DNA of 64,000 bases from UBA10649 sp963700255 (GTDB taxonomy: Bacteria; Actinomycetota; Actinomycetes; S36-B12). The DNA is taken from the NCBI GenBank assembly GCA_963700255.1, contig CAVOWW010000029.1, positions 124,001-188,000 on the forward strand, written 5' to 3'. The notes under the pieces were generated by a model. That model saw only the letters and a list, made by a program, of their open reading frames with translations. It made no database searches and was not told the DNA's origin. Positions 20,924-29,927 of this stretch are shown piece after piece; the stretch's first letter is position 1, and every line of letters begins with the position of its first letter. Position numbers and translations under genes: made by a program.

Positions 20924-22868
20924 CGGGACCCTCGTCCCTGTCGGCGACCAGCTCGCTCGACTTCAGCTGCCAGGGCACGCTCGTCACCATCACTCCCGGG
21001 GTGAAGAGCAGGCGACTCTTCAGGCGCAGGGCCGACTGGTTGTGGAGCAGCTGCTCCCACCAGTGACCGACGACGTACTCGGGGATGAAGACGGTGACCA
21101 GGTCCTGAGGGTGGTCGCGACGCAATTCCTGCACGTAGTCGAGGATCGGGCGCGTGATCTCCCGGTACGGCGACGCGAGGATCTTCAGGGTCACGGGGAT
21201 CCCCTCGCGCTCCCACTCGTCCTGCAGCCGCTGGGTGTCCTCGTGGTCGACGTCGACGGTGATCGCCTCGAGGACCGTGGGACGGGATGCGCGCGCGTAG
21301 GCGAGCGCGCGGAGGGTCGGCTTGTGGATCTTGCTGACGAGGACCAGCACGTGCACGCGCGCGGGCAGGGTCACCTGCACGTCACCCGTGGCCATGATCT
21401 CCGAGCGCACCCGCTCGTAGTGGCCGTGGATCGCCTTCATCAGGAGGTAGATGAGCGGCATTGCGATGACCACGATCCAGGCACCCTTGGTGAACTTCGT
21501 CGCCAGCACGATGATGAGCACCGAGCCGGTCATGAACAGCCCGAACATATTGATGAGGCGCGAGCGGTGCATCCGCCGTCGCTCCTCGGGACTCTGCTCG
21601 TCCTTCAAGTGCCGGTTCCAGTGCCGGACCATGCCGAGCTGGCTGAGGGTGAAGGAGGTGAAGACGCCGATGATGTAGAGCTGGATCAGGCCGCTCACGT
21701 CGGCCTGGTACGCGATCACCAGGATGATGGCCAGCCCGGCGAGGGTGAGGATGCCGTTGCTGAACGCCAGCCGGTCACCGCGCGTGTGGAGCTGGCGGGG
21801 CAGGTAGCCGTCGCGGGCCAGGACCGAGCCCATGACCGGGAAGCCGTTGAAGGCGGTGTTGGCCGCCAGGGCGAGGATCGTGGCCGTCGCGAGGGCGATG
21901 ACGAGCACGGGGATCGACGAGTGGTGGAAGACGGCGTCGGCGATCTGGACGATGACCGTCTTCTGCGACTCGCCCTCCGGCAGGCCGATCAGGTCCTTCG
22001 AGAACTCCGCGACCTTCACCTCGGTCTTGAGCGCGAGCCACGTGATGCCGGCGAACATGGACATGGAGATCAGGCCGAGCAGCAGCAGCGTGGTCGCGGC
22101 GTTCTTGGACTTCGGCTCACGGAACGCCGGCACCCCGTTCGCCACGGCCTCGATGCCGGTGAGCGCCGTGGTGCCGGACGAGAAGGCGCGGGCGACGAGG
22201 AAGACCAGGGCAGCGCCCGTGAACGAGTTCTCCGCCACGATCTCCCACCCGGCGCTCTCGGCCAGCAGGGTCTCGCCCAGGACGAACATCTCGTAGGCCG
22301 CCCACCCGATCATGGCGAAGATCGAGAAGATGAAGAAGTACACGGGGATCGCGAAGAACGCCCCGGACTCCTTGACGCCACGCAGGTTGAGCAGGGTGAT
22401 GATGACGATGAAGGCGACCGCGAACCACACGTTGTGCAGCTCGACGAAGGGGAAGATCGACCCGAGGTTGGCCACTGCGGACGCGATCGACACCGCGACG
22501 GTCAGCACGTAGTCGATCAGGAGCGCGCTCGCGACGAAGACCCCCCAGTTCGGGCCGAGGTTCTTGGAGACGACCTCGTAGTCACCGCCACCGCTGGGGT
22601 AGGCGTGCACGTTCTGGCGGTAGGACGCCACCACGGTGAAGTAGATGACCGCCACCATCAGCGCGACCCACGGCCCGTAGCTGTACAGCGCGAAGCCGCC
22701 CAGCGACAGGACGAGCAGGATCTCCTGGGTTGCGTACGCGTTGGACGAGAGCGCGTCACTGGCGAACACGGGGAGTGCGATGCGCTTGGGGAGCATGGTC
22801 TCGCCGAGGCGATCGCTCCGGATCGCACGACCGACGAAGACCCGCTTCAGGACATCCGATGCCGGCAC
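20907..22868 (-). CDS. APC family permease
   Basis: A 653-residue membrane protein with 12 predicted helices and a soluble C-terminal domain of about 170 residues. The transport core has PVFASDALSSNAYATQEIL in helix 1 and YPSGGGDYEVV in the loop before helix 3. Large actinobacterial homologs of this kind always lie beside two TrkA genes, as here, which suggests potassium or amino-acid transport controlled by nucleotide-binding TrkA proteins (inference). The GTG start at 22868 has TAGGCT 8 nt upstream. It is divergent from the first TrkA gene, with 63 bp between. Confidence 0.88.
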   Translation of the reverse strand: MPASDVLKRVFVGRAIRSDRLGETMLPKRIALPVFASDALSSNAYATQEILLVLSLGGFALYSYGPWVALMVAVIYFTVVASYRQNVHAYPSGGGDYEVVSKNLGPNWGVFVASALLIDYVLTVAVSIASAVANLGSIFPFVELHNVWFAVAFIVIITLLNLRGVKESGAFFAIPVYFFIFSIFAMIGWAAYEMFVLGETLLAESAGWEIVAENSFTGAALVFLVARAFSSGTTALTGIEAVANGVPAFREPKSKNAATTLLLLGLISMSMFAGITWLALKTEVKVAEFSKDLIGLPEGESQKTVIVQIADAVFHHSSIPVLVIALATATILALAANTAFNGFPVMGSVLARDGYLPRQLHTRGDRLAFSNGILTLAGLAIILVIAYQADVSGLIQLYIIGVFTSFTLSQLGMVRHWNRHLKDEQSPEERRRMHRSRLINMFGLFMTGSVLIIVLATKFTKGAWIVVIAMPLIYLLMKAIHGHYERVRSEIMATGDVQVTLPARVHVLVLVSKIHKPTLRALAYARASRPTVLEAITVDVDHEDTQRLQDEWEREGIPVTLKILASPYREITRPILDYVQELRRDHPQDLVTVFIPEYVVGHWWEQLLHNQSALRLKSRLLFTPGVMVTSVPWQLKSSELVADRDEGPGVRPG

Positions 22869-22919
22869 GGTTCAGGAGCCTACCCCCGCGACCGGTCCGT
22901 CATGACCTCACGAGGCGTG

Positions 22920-22925
22920 TAGCGT
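22920..22925 (+). promoter_or_regulatory. -10 element for the trkA pair
   Basis: TAGCGT lies 6 nt before the GTG of the first TrkA gene and there is no ribosome-binding site, so the transcript is probably leaderless. Confidence 0.5.
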
Positions 22926-22931
22926 TCAGCC

Positions 22932-23594
22932 GTGCACATCGTCATCCTCGGCTGCGGCCGCGTCGGGACGCTTCTCGCCCACCGGCTCGACGAGCTCGGC
23001 CACTCGGTGGCCGTTGTCGACCAGGACCCGACGGCCTTCCGATCGCTCGGCCCGGAGTTCTCGGGGCAGACAGTGACCGGCGTCGGGTTCGATCGCCAGA
23101 CCCTCGAGACCGCCGGCATCGCGCGCGCCCAGGCCTTCGCCGCGGTCAGCAGCGGCGACAACAGCAACATCCTGGCCGCGCGAGTGGCGCGCGAGACATA
23201 CGGGGTCGAGCAGGTCGTCGCCCGTATCTACGATCCTCGCCGAGCGGAGGTCTACCAGCGCCTCGGCATCCCCACCGTCGCGACCGTCGCCTGGTCCACG
23301 GGGCAGATCCTGCGGCGCATCCTCCCGCTGGGCGCGCAGGACGAGTACCGCGACCCCAGCGGTGCGGTGGTGCTCGCAGAGGTGCACCTCGGAACGGGCT
23401 GGCTGGGCCGGCGCGCGTCGAAGCTGGAGGATGCCTCCGGCGCCCGCATCGCCTTCATCACCCGCTACGGCCAGGCGATGATCCCCGACCACGAGACGGT
23501 CCTGCAGGAGGGCGACCTCGTCCATGCCCTGTTCCCGGACGAGTCCCGCGAGCACATCGAACGGGTCTTCGAGCAGGGTCCGGAGGAGAGCTGA
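22932..23594 (+). CDS. ceoB: TrkA-type potassium uptake regulator, first copy
   Basis: A 220-residue cytoplasmic protein with an N-terminal Rossmann RCK_N domain (HIVILGCGRVGTLLAHRLDE, then VVDQDPTAF) that binds NAD(H) or nucleotide, and a C-terminal RCK_C domain from about residue 135. It gates potassium transport. It is paired with the following TrkA gene, overlapping it by one base (TGATG). The arrangement matches ceoB-ceoC of M. tuberculosis (Rv2691-Rv2692). Confidence 0.92.
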   Translation: MHIVILGCGRVGTLLAHRLDELGHSVAVVDQDPTAFRSLGPEFSGQTVTGVGFDRQTLETAGIARAQAFAAVSSGDNSNILAARVARETYGVEQVVARIYDPRRAEVYQRLGIPTVATVAWSTGQILRRILPLGAQDEYRDPSGAVVLAEVHLGTGWLGRRASKLEDASGARIAFITRYGQAMIPDHETVLQEGDLVHALFPDESREHIERVFEQGPEES

Positions 23595-24253
23595 TGCGCG
23601 TAGCCATCGCTGGTGCCGGCAAGGTGGGCCGAGCCATCGCCCGCGAGCTCGTCACCAACGGCCACCAGGTGCTCCTGATCGACAAGGACGCCGACCTCGC
23701 TCGCCCTGGCGTCGTCGAGGGCGCCGACTTCCTCATCGCGGACGCCTGCGAGATCTCCGCCCTCGATGAGGCGATGCTGTCGCACTGCCAGGTGGTCGTC
23801 GCGGCCACCGGCGACGACAAGGTCAACCTCGTCGTCTCGCTGCTGGCCAAGACCGAGTACGGGGTCCCTCGGGTGGTGGCGCGGGTCAACCATCCGAAGA
23901 ACGAGTGGATGTTCGACGATTCCTGGGGCGTCGACGTCGCCGTCTCGACCCCTCGGATGATGTCTGCCCTCGTCGAAGAGGCCGTCAGCGTCGGTGATCT
24001 CGTGCGGCTGTTCACCTTCCGGCAGGGCGATGCCAACCTCGTCGAGATCACGCTGTCATCCGACTCCCCCGTGGTCGGCCAGCGCGTCGGCGACCAGACC
24101 TGGCCCACCGACACCGCGCTGGTCGCGATCGTGCGGGGCCCGAGGGTGTTCGCCCCCTCGGCGGACGATCCGCTCGACACCGGCGACGAGCTGCTGTTCG
24201 TGGCCTCACCCGATCAGGAAGACGAGCTCCAGCGGATGCTGGGTCACACCTGA
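23594..24253 (+). CDS. ceoC: TrkA-type potassium uptake regulator, second copy
   Basis: A 219-residue paralog of the preceding gene: RCK_N with RVAIAGAGKVGRAIARELVT and LLIDKDADLA, then RCK_C from about residue 140 with VVGQRVGDQTWPTDTALVAI. It presumably forms a heteromer with the first copy. The start is coupled to the upstream stop. The 3' end overlaps the convergent DUF3159 gene by 10 nt. Confidence 0.92.
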   Translation: MRVAIAGAGKVGRAIARELVTNGHQVLLIDKDADLARPGVVEGADFLIADACEISALDEAMLSHCQVVVAATGDDKVNLVVSLLAKTEYGVPRVVARVNHPKNEWMFDDSWGVDVAVSTPRMMSALVEEAVSVGDLVRLFTFRQGDANLVEITLSSDSPVVGQRVGDQTWPTDTALVAIVRGPRVFAPSADDPLDTGDELLFVASPDQEDELQRMLGHT

Positions 24254-24946
24254 GTCTCGGCCTCGTCCACGTGCGCGCGCTTGGCGCGATAGACCGGTGC
24301 GAGCAGCCGGTAGGTGAAGTAGGCAGCCGCGATGTAGAGCGGGACGCCCATGACGATCTTGACGACGCCGAGGGCGCCGATCGCGCCCGCGAGGTACAAC
24401 GGCACCTGGACCGCGAGCCGCGCGAAGAACAGGCCCACCCAGATCCATGATGCGGCGGCGTACACGCGGCGCAGCTGCGGATCGCCACGCCAGCTGGTGC
24501 CCTCGCCCGTGAGGTAGCCCATCGCGACGCCGAGCAGGGGCCATCGCACGAGGATCGAGATGAGGAAGGCGAGCCCGTAGCCGAGGTTCTGCAGGAAGCC
24601 GGGCAGGAAGTAGTTCTCGGCCCGGCCCGTGTACTTCGCGACGGCCGCCGAGATCAGCACCCCGACGAACCCGGCCAGCACCTGCTGCAGCGGCTGGTGA
24701 CGGATGAGGCGCCAGACGACGATGAGCAGGCCGGCGACGACGGCAGCGATCACGGACGGGGCCAGGTCCTGCCCCGTGATGACATAGGCCACCACGAAGA
24801 CCAGCGTCGGCGCACCGGAGTCGATCATGCCCCGCCAGCCGCCGATGGCACGCTCGAGCAGGAGGGCCTCCTGGCGCACCTCGGCCGCGGTCTCGAACTC
24901 GGCCGCCGTCCGGCTCGCGGGCGCCCTCAGGTGGCGGCGCGGTCAT
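24244..24946 (-). CDS. DUF3159 membrane protein, one frameshift
   Basis: About 233 residues with five or six membrane helices. Motifs RAIGGWRGMIDSGAPTLVFV and GRAENYFLPGFLQNLGYG identify the actinobacterial family DUF3159 (M. tuberculosis Rv2693c), of unknown function and always next to the trkA pair. The ATG at 24946 overlaps the stop of the OB-fold gene (ATGA). After about 15 residues (MTAPPPEGAREPDGG) one extra base shifts the frame into EFETAAEVRQEALLLERA. Confidence 0.85.
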
Positions 24947-25335
24947 CCGGCCGACGGCTTCAGCTGGTAACGAGGGTTGTAGATGGTCGGGTTGTCCGTG
25001 TTGCAGGTGAGCCGGCCGCGCACGACGATCGTGCGACCGGCATCGATCCCCGGGATGCGGCGGCGGCCCAGCCAGACGACGCTGATGCTGCCGGAGCCGT
25101 CGTAGAGCTCGACCTCCAGCGCGGGGGCGGTGCCCTGCGGGCGAAGCGTCACGCTGCGCACCATGCCCCGCACTGTCACGGTCTGCCCGGGGGTGCAGCA
25201 GTCGATGGCCGACAGCGCGGCATCGTCGGATCCGCGCAGCTGATCCTGCAGCTCCTCCGCCTCCACCTGCGCCTGGCTGCGGTTCCAGCGATGCCAGAAG
25301 CCGCGCTCGTGCGTAGGTGACTGGGTGGTCGTCAT
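24943..25335 (-). CDS. OB-fold nucleic-acid-binding protein
   Basis: A 130-residue small protein with one OB-fold (about residues 45-125): PGQTVTVRGMVRSVTLRP, LEVELYDGSGSISVVWLGRR and GRTIVVRGRLTCN. It probably binds single-stranded nucleic acid. It lies in the conserved run between DUF3710 and DUF3159, as in M. tuberculosis (Rv2694c), and is coupled to the next gene by an ATGA overlap. The basic N-terminus HERGFWHRWNRSQAQVEAEE is helical. Confidence 0.88.
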   Translation of the reverse strand: MTTTQSPTHERGFWHRWNRSQAQVEAEELQDQLRGSDDAALSAIDCCTPGQTVTVRGMVRSVTLRPQGTAPALEVELYDGSGSISVVWLGRRRIPGIDAGRTIVVRGRLTCNTDNPTIYNPRYQLKPSAG

Positions 25336-25353
25336 GACTACAGGCTAACCCCG

Positions 25354-25977
25354 CTAGCGGGTCTCGGTGATCTCCGGTCCTCGCTGGAAGGGCGACGGGA
25401 GGGTGGACCCACCGGCCTCGGGCTCCGTCTCCGGTGTGGCGGTCTGCGGCAGGGTCAGCGGGATCGGAGCGCCCACCGGCATCGCCTCGCCCCCGCGCAC
25501 GACGACGAGCGAGCGAACCATGTCCTCCAGCGCCGAGGCGGCCGCACCCTCGCGGGCCGCCGCGCCGAGGAACACCGCGCGCAGGAACCACCGCGGCCCC
25601 TCGATGCCGGTGAACCTGGCCGGCTGGAGGCCGCCCGACCCGTCGGACGCGGTCACCTGTGCGCGCAGCTCCGGGCCGAAGGGGCCTTCCGCCTCCTCGA
25701 CCAGTCCACCGGACTGGTTGATCGACGACTTGATCTGCGACCGCACGTCGTCCCAGAGGCCGCCGCTTCGCGGCGCGGCGTAGGGCTGCACCTGCACCAT
25801 CCCGTCCCGCCGCGCGAAGGACAGCTGGGAGACCGAGCCGGAGGCCTCGTCGACCTGGACCTGCACGTCGACACCGTCGGTCGGGGTCACCCGCAGCGCT
25901 CCGAGGTCCAGGCGCTGGACGCCGTCGGCAAGGTCAACCTCGGACTCGTCCCACGGTCCGTTGGCACGGAGGTCCAC
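25354..25977 (-). CDS. DUF3710 domain protein
   Basis: A 207-residue actinobacterial conserved protein of unknown function (DUF3710, M. tuberculosis Rv2696c). It opens with GPWDESEVDLADGVQRLDLG, and the core contains GPFGPELRAQV and FTGIEGPRWFLRAVFLG. The C-terminal 30 residues are low-complexity. The GTG at 25977 has AAAGGTGG upstream. It lies between dut and the OB-fold gene on the same strand. Confidence 0.88.
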   Translation of the reverse strand: MDLRANGPWDESEVDLADGVQRLDLGALRVTPTDGVDVQVQVDEASGSVSQLSFARRDGMVQVQPYAAPRSGGLWDDVRSQIKSSINQSGGLVEEAEGPFGPELRAQVTASDGSGGLQPARFTGIEGPRWFLRAVFLGAAAREGAAASALEDMVRSLVVVRGGEAMPVGAPIPLTLPQTATPETEPEAGGSTLPSPFQRGPEITETR

Positions 25978-26057
25978 GTCGCCACCTTTCCGACGCCCCT
26001 GCGGCGTTATCGACTCGTTACCGTACCCGCACCCGGGTCGGGACGCTGCGACGACCG

Positions 26058-26510
26058 TCAGCCTGCGTGGCCACCGGTGGATCCGAAGCCGCCTGCGCCG
26101 CGGTGCGAACCCGGCAGATCCGTCACCTCGACGAGACCGGCCGCCTCCACGCGCTGCACCAGCAGCTGCGCGACGCGATCACCTCGTCGGAGCTGAACCG
26201 GGTCATGCAGGTCGTGGTTGACGAGGATGACGGAGATCTCCCCCCGATAGCCGGCGTCGATCACGCCCGGTGCATTGACGAGCCCGATGCCGTGCCGCAG
26301 CGCGAGCCCGCTGCGAGGGCAGACGAGCGCGACGTGGCCGGCCGGGAGGGCGATCGCGATGCCGGTCGGCACCAGCGCACGGGCACCCGGGGCCAGTGAC
26401 ACGTCGACCCGGGCGCGCAGGTCCAGGCCGGCGTCGCCGGGATGCTCGTACGCGGGCAGCGGAAGGTCAGGATCGAGCCGGGTGATGAGGACCTGGACGG
26501 GAGCGCTCAC
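26058..26510 (-). CDS. dut: Deoxyuridine 5'-triphosphate nucleotidohydrolase
   Basis: Trimeric dUTPase, 150 residues, which hydrolyses dUTP to dUMP and keeps uracil out of DNA. All five motifs are visible: PGDAGLDLRA, PRSGLALRHG, NAPGVIDAGYRGEI, RRGDRVAQLLVQRVE and the C-terminal RGAGGFGSTGGH arm. The GTG start overlaps the stop of the upstream thioesterase gene (GTGA), so they are coupled. The larger frame extending to 27005 is a shadow. Confidence 0.96.
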   Translation of the reverse strand: MSAPVQVLITRLDPDLPLPAYEHPGDAGLDLRARVDVSLAPGARALVPTGIAIALPAGHVALVCPRSGLALRHGIGLVNAPGVIDAGYRGEISVILVNHDLHDPVQLRRGDRVAQLLVQRVEAAGLVEVTDLPGSHRGAGGFGSTGGHAG

Positions 26511-27148
26511 GGGTTCAGCTCCACGGTGTGCTGCTCGCCCTCGGGTCGCCAGGCCGGGCCGCCCTTGGCCCGGTCCTCGATGGCCTGCTGGACCTGCTCT
26601 GCGGAGCCGTTGTCCACGAAGTGCTGGAGGGGCACCTGGATGAAGAGTGCGGCGGCGGTGACGGCCACGGGTCCGTCCGGGGCGTCGAGCCGGCCGACTG
26701 CTCGGGTGAACACCTTCCGCCCCTTGACCCCGACGACCTCCGCTTCTACGTGCAGCACGGATCCCACCGGCACCGGGCGCCGGAAGTCGCACTCCAGCCG
26801 CGCCGTCACCGCAGGTCCGGCCAGCAGCCAGTTGAGGGAGCCGAGAATCTCGTCGACCGCTGTGGTGAGCAGCCCCCCGTGGGCCAGGCCCGGCGCACCC
26901 TGATGGTGCTCCGATGCCGTGAACACCCCTGACACGCGAAGCCCCTCCCCCGCGGTGATCTGCATGTGCAGCCCGGTCGGATGCTCGGAGCCGCAGCCGA
27001 AGCACCAGCGGTAATGGGACGGGATCGGCGTGCCCGGCGCGGGCGCGTTCGCCGATCGCAGCGGCAGGACGGCGTCGGGCGGCGGCGAGGTGGGCAGCAC
27101 CCCGCGCGGACGGTTCGCGCCGGCGCCGGGATCACGTGGGCTGGTCAC
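26507..27148 (-). CDS. PaaI-type hotdog thioesterase
   Basis: A 213-residue hotdog-fold protein, probably an acyl-CoA thioesterase. The core is at about residues 45-175, with CFGCGSEHPTGLHM, then GAPGLAHGGLLTTAVDEILG (the helix with the usual HGG catalytic segment) and FRRPVPVGSVLHVEAEVVG. The GTG at 27148 follows TAGGGT (27156-27161) by 7 nt. It overlaps dut by 4 nt. The extra Pro-rich N-terminus is not part of the fold. Confidence 0.85.
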   Translation of the reverse strand: MTSPRDPGAGANRPRGVLPTSPPPDAVLPLRSANAPAPGTPIPSHYRWCFGCGSEHPTGLHMQITAGEGLRVSGVFTASEHHQGAPGLAHGGLLTTAVDEILGSLNWLLAGPAVTARLECDFRRPVPVGSVLHVEAEVVGVKGRKVFTRAVGRLDAPDGPVAVTAAALFIQVPLQHFVDNGSAEQVQQAIEDRAKGGPAWRPEGEQHTVELNP

Positions 27149-27213
27149 GCCCGCGACCCTACTCGCGCGGACCGGACGCGGTCAGGCGTCGGCCCGCATG
27201 GCAGGCTGGCAGC

Positions 27214-27672
27214 GTGGCCAACCCCGGCGAGATCACCGAACGGCTCCTTCCCCGATGGTGGGCGTGGCTGCTGGCCTACTCGTTCGTCGGCATGCTCGCG
27301 GTGGCCTACGGCGCGGCGCTCGGGGCGACGGTCGGCTGGCTCATCGCCGTCGGCGGGCTGGCCCTGACGACCGCACTCCTCCTCATCACCGCCCCGACGA
27401 TCGAGGTGTCCGGCGGGACGCTGACCGTCGGCGGGGCGACGCTGCCCGTCACGAGCATCGCCGACGTCGAGGCGGTCACCGGCGAGCGCATCCGCGAGCT
27501 GCGTGGTCCCGGCTCGGACGGCCGCCTCTTCGTGTCGTTGCGACCCTGGTCCGCAACCGACGGGGTGCTGGTGCGGCTGGACGACCCAGCGGATCCGCAC
27601 CCGGCGTGGCTCTTCACCTCCCGGCACCCCGCTCGCATCGTCGCCGCCGTGGCTGCAACGATGGGCCGCTGA
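27214..27672 (+). CDS. DUF3093 membrane protein
   Basis: A 152-residue protein with two adjacent membrane helices at residues 15-65 (WWAWLLAYSFVGMLAVAYGA and the following segment), then a strand-rich soluble domain, PTIEVSGGTLTVGGATLPV. It matches DUF3093 (M. tuberculosis Rv2698), function unknown. It is divergent from the thioesterase gene. A CAGGCT hexamer lies 6 nt before the GTG. Confidence 0.85.
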   Translation: MANPGEITERLLPRWWAWLLAYSFVGMLAVAYGAALGATVGWLIAVGGLALTTALLLITAPTIEVSGGTLTVGGATLPVTSIADVEAVTGERIRELRGPGSDGRLFVSLRPWSATDGVLVRLDDPADPHPAWLFTSRHPARIVAAVAATMGR

Positions 27673-27712
27673 CTCACGGACAATCCCGCTCATCGATCAT
27701 CCCGGAGGACAC

Positions 27713-28015
27713 ATGGAGCCCACCGACCTGTCACCAGCCGATGCGCCGGTCGAGACCATCGAGATCAACCCGATGGTGCACCTCATCGCTCCGGTGGCCG
27801 CCGTCCTCGGCACGCTGATCGTCCGCAAGGTGATCTCGTCGGCCTACGAGCGGGCCACCGGTAAGCCGGCCCCCCTCGCCCGTGACCCGCACACCTCGAT
27901 GATGCGGGCCATCGTGTGGACCGCCGTCATCACCACGAGCGCCGCCGTGGCCGAGGTCGTCATCTACCGCGCGGTCAACCAGATCGGCGAGAAGAAGGCG
28001 CGTAGCCGCTCGTAG
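27713..28015 (+). CDS. DUF4235 membrane protein
   Basis: A 100-residue protein with a hydrophobic segment near residues 25-45 (HLIAPVAAVLGTLIVRKVIS) and another near 70-85. It resembles the small actinobacterial membrane family DUF4235 of unknown function. The ATG at 27713 has a strong GGAGG 5 nt upstream, unlike most genes here. The end overlaps the convergent DUF4193 gene by 41 nt. Confidence 0.75.
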   Translation: MEPTDLSPADAPVETIEINPMVHLIAPVAAVLGTLIVRKVISSAYERATGKPAPLARDPHTSMMRAIVWTAVITTSAAVAEVVIYRAVNQIGEKKARSRS

Positions 28016-28316
28016 CGCCCCACGCGCATTCCTTGCAGATGGGGCCGCTCTTCCCCTCGTGATCGAGCTGGCTGCGGTGCTGCACGAGGAAGCATGAACT
28101 GCAGGTGAACTCGTCGGACTGGCGCGGCAGCACCCGGACGGTGAGGGACTCATCCGACAGGTCGGCGCCGGGCAGCTCGAGGCTCTCGGCGAGCTCCGCC
28201 TCGTCGACGTCCACGGCGGACGAGGCCTTGTCGGCCCGGCGGGCCTTCAGCTCCTCGAGGCTGTCCTCCGCGAGCTCCTCGTCGGTCTTGCGAGGTGCGT
28301 CGTAGTCGGTCGCCAT
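27975..28316 (-). CDS. DUF4193 zinc-ribbon protein
   Basis: A 113-residue protein beginning MATDYDAPRKTDEELAEDS, the hallmark of DUF4193 (M. tuberculosis Rv2699c). An acidic linker is followed by a C-terminal zinc ribbon with FTCSSCFLVQHRSQL and PICKECA. Most homologs stop right after the second CxxC. Here the frame runs on for 16 residues into the 3' end of the opposing gene, so a lost stop codon is possible. Function unknown. Confidence 0.85.
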   Translation of the reverse strand: MATDYDAPRKTDEELAEDSLEELKARRADKASSAVDVDEAELAESLELPGADLSDESLTVRVLPRQSDEFTCSSCFLVQHRSQLDHEGKSGPICKECAWGATSGYAPSSRRSG

Positions 28317-28526
28317 GTGATCTCTCGCCCTTCGTCGTGCAATCTCGTCCTGCGCCCTGCGTGCCACGGGCAGGTTGCCCGTGTCGCCGCCAACGTCACC
28401 AGGGCGCCGAACATTCCCGATGCGGCTTGCGCGCAGATTGTGCCTTATCGGGGTGACGCCGCCGTGGCAGGGTAGGCCCTGCGTGTCGCGAGACGGCACG
28501 GAGCGCGACTCTGAGGAGAGACACCC

Positions 28527-29045
28527 ATGCCCTGCTACGCCATCGGCGACCGGAGCCCGACGATCCACCCCACCGCCTTCGTCCACCCGGATGCCGTCAT
28601 CATCGGCGACGTCCGGATCGGTGCGGAGTCGAGCATCTGGCCCACCGCCGTCCTTCGAGGGGACCATGGCGCCGTCATCGTCGGCAGCCAGACGTCGGTG
28701 CAGGACGGCACCGTCGTGCACTGCACGTCGGCGCACGACACGGTCATCGGGGACCGCTGCGTCATCGGCCACAACGCGCATCTCGAGGGCTGCACGATCG
28801 AGGACGACTCGCTGATCGGCTCCGGCTCGGTCGTGCTGCATCGCGCTGTCGTGGGACCGTGCGCACTGGTCGGCGCAGGCGCGGTGGTCGGCAACGACAA
28901 GGTCGTTCCGCCGCACGCGCGTGCCCTCGGGGTGCCGGCCGCCATCACCCCCGACGTGATCGCCGACGGGGCGTTCTCGGACGCCGTGGCCAAGTACGTG
29001 CACAACGCGCACTGGTACAACGCCGAGCTGCGGCGCCTGGACTGA
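28527..29045 (+). CDS. Gamma-carbonic anhydrase family protein
   Basis: A 172-residue left-handed beta-helix protein of the gamma-carbonic anhydrase (YrdA/PaaY) family. It has hexapeptide repeats from about residue 15 to 135 and a C-terminal helix. Possible metal ligands are in VVHCTSAH and IGHNAHLEGC. The third canonical His (HGC) is Glu, while another His lies two residues earlier, so activity is uncertain. GAGGAGAG about 6 nt before the ATG is a good ribosome-binding site. Confidence 0.88.
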   Translation: MPCYAIGDRSPTIHPTAFVHPDAVIIGDVRIGAESSIWPTAVLRGDHGAVIVGSQTSVQDGTVVHCTSAHDTVIGDRCVIGHNAHLEGCTIEDDSLIGSGSVVLHRAVVGPCALVGAGAVVGNDKVVPPHARALGVPAAITPDVIADGAFSDAVAKYVHNAHWYNAELRRLD

Positions 29046-29049
29046 TCTG

Positions 29050-29883
29050 TCAGACCTCGTCAGCGCGCAGCTCGGCGAGTGCGGACCGCAGGCCGTCGGA
29101 GATCGCCGGCGCTGCCGCGACGAAGAACTCCGACGAGTCGTCGTCGCGCAGCCCCGTCACCAGCACGCCGGCCTCGGCCGCGATGAGGCTCCCCGCCGCC
29201 AGGTCCCACGGGTTGAGCCCGGCCTCGAAGTAGGCATCGACGCGACCGCGGGCCAGCCAGCAGAAGTCGACGACGGCGGCGCCCATGCGCCGCACGTCCG
29301 ACACCTGGGTGATCAGGCCCGTGACCACCTCCGCCTGCCGACGCCGACGCTCGGCCGCGTAGCCGAACCCGGTGGCGACGATCGCGGCCGACAGGGTGGT
29401 GCAGTCGCTGCCCGTGAGGCGCTCACCGACACCGTCGCGGACGAGCCACGCGCCGCGCCCCCGGACCGCGACGTAGCTCTCCGCGAACTCAGGGACGTGC
29501 ACGACCCCGACCTCGCCCTGCCCGTCGATCTCCGCCGCGATCGAGACGCCCCACATGGGGAGGCGATGGAGGTAGTTGACGGTCCCGTCGAGGGGGTCGA
29601 CGACCCAGCGCACTCCCGAGGTGCCGGGCCTCTCGCCGCCCTCCTCGCCGAGGAGTCCGTCGTGGGGGCGCGCGCCGAGCAGGTCGTCGATGATCATCGC
29701 CTCGGCGTCACGGTCCATGGCCGAGACCACGTCCGACGGGGTGCTCTTGGTGTCGATGACGAGGTGGGCAGGCCGCTCGTCCCGCAGGAAGGCCCCGGCG
29801 CGAAGCCCGGCCCGCCAGGCTGACGGGAGCAGCTCGTGGAGCGCCAGGAGGTCGTCGAGGTCTCGGGTCTCGGCAGGGCTCAT
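29050..29883 (-). CDS. suhB: Inositol monophosphatase family protein
   Basis: A 277-residue Mg-dependent sugar phosphatase (M. tuberculosis Rv2701c SuhB), probably making myo-inositol from inositol-1-phosphate for phosphatidylinositol and related compounds. Metal-binding motifs: WVVDPLDGTVNYLHRLP (about residue 90) and LNPWDLAAGSLIAAEAG near the end, plus a Glu in GLLGEEGG. It is divergent from the MFS gene and converges with the carbonic anhydrase gene, with 4 bp between. Confidence 0.92.
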   Translation of the reverse strand: MSPAETRDLDDLLALHELLPSAWRAGLRAGAFLRDERPAHLVIDTKSTPSDVVSAMDRDAEAMIIDDLLGARPHDGLLGEEGGERPGTSGVRWVVDPLDGTVNYLHRLPMWGVSIAAEIDGQGEVGVVHVPEFAESYVAVRGRGAWLVRDGVGERLTGSDCTTLSAAIVATGFGYAAERRRRQAEVVTGLITQVSDVRRMGAAVVDFCWLARGRVDAYFEAGLNPWDLAAGSLIAAEAGVLVTGLRDDDSSEFFVAAAPAISDGLRSALAELRADEV

Positions 29884-29914
29884 GGGCCTATCCTCTCGCC
29901 CGGGCCGCGCCCGA

Positions 29915-29920
29915 TAGCGT
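29915..29920 (+). promoter_or_regulatory. -10 element for the MFS gene
   Basis: TAGCGT lies 7 nt before the GTG at 29928 with no ribosome-binding site; a leaderless start is likely. Confidence 0.5.
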
Positions 29921-29927
29921 CGCCCTC

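Noticed and set aside
19770..22922. Open frame of 1,050 codons on the plus strand
   Set aside because: It is antisense to the RNA methyltransferase and permease genes, has His/Arg/Glu/Asp-rich repeats typical of mirrored high-GC coding, and matches no family.
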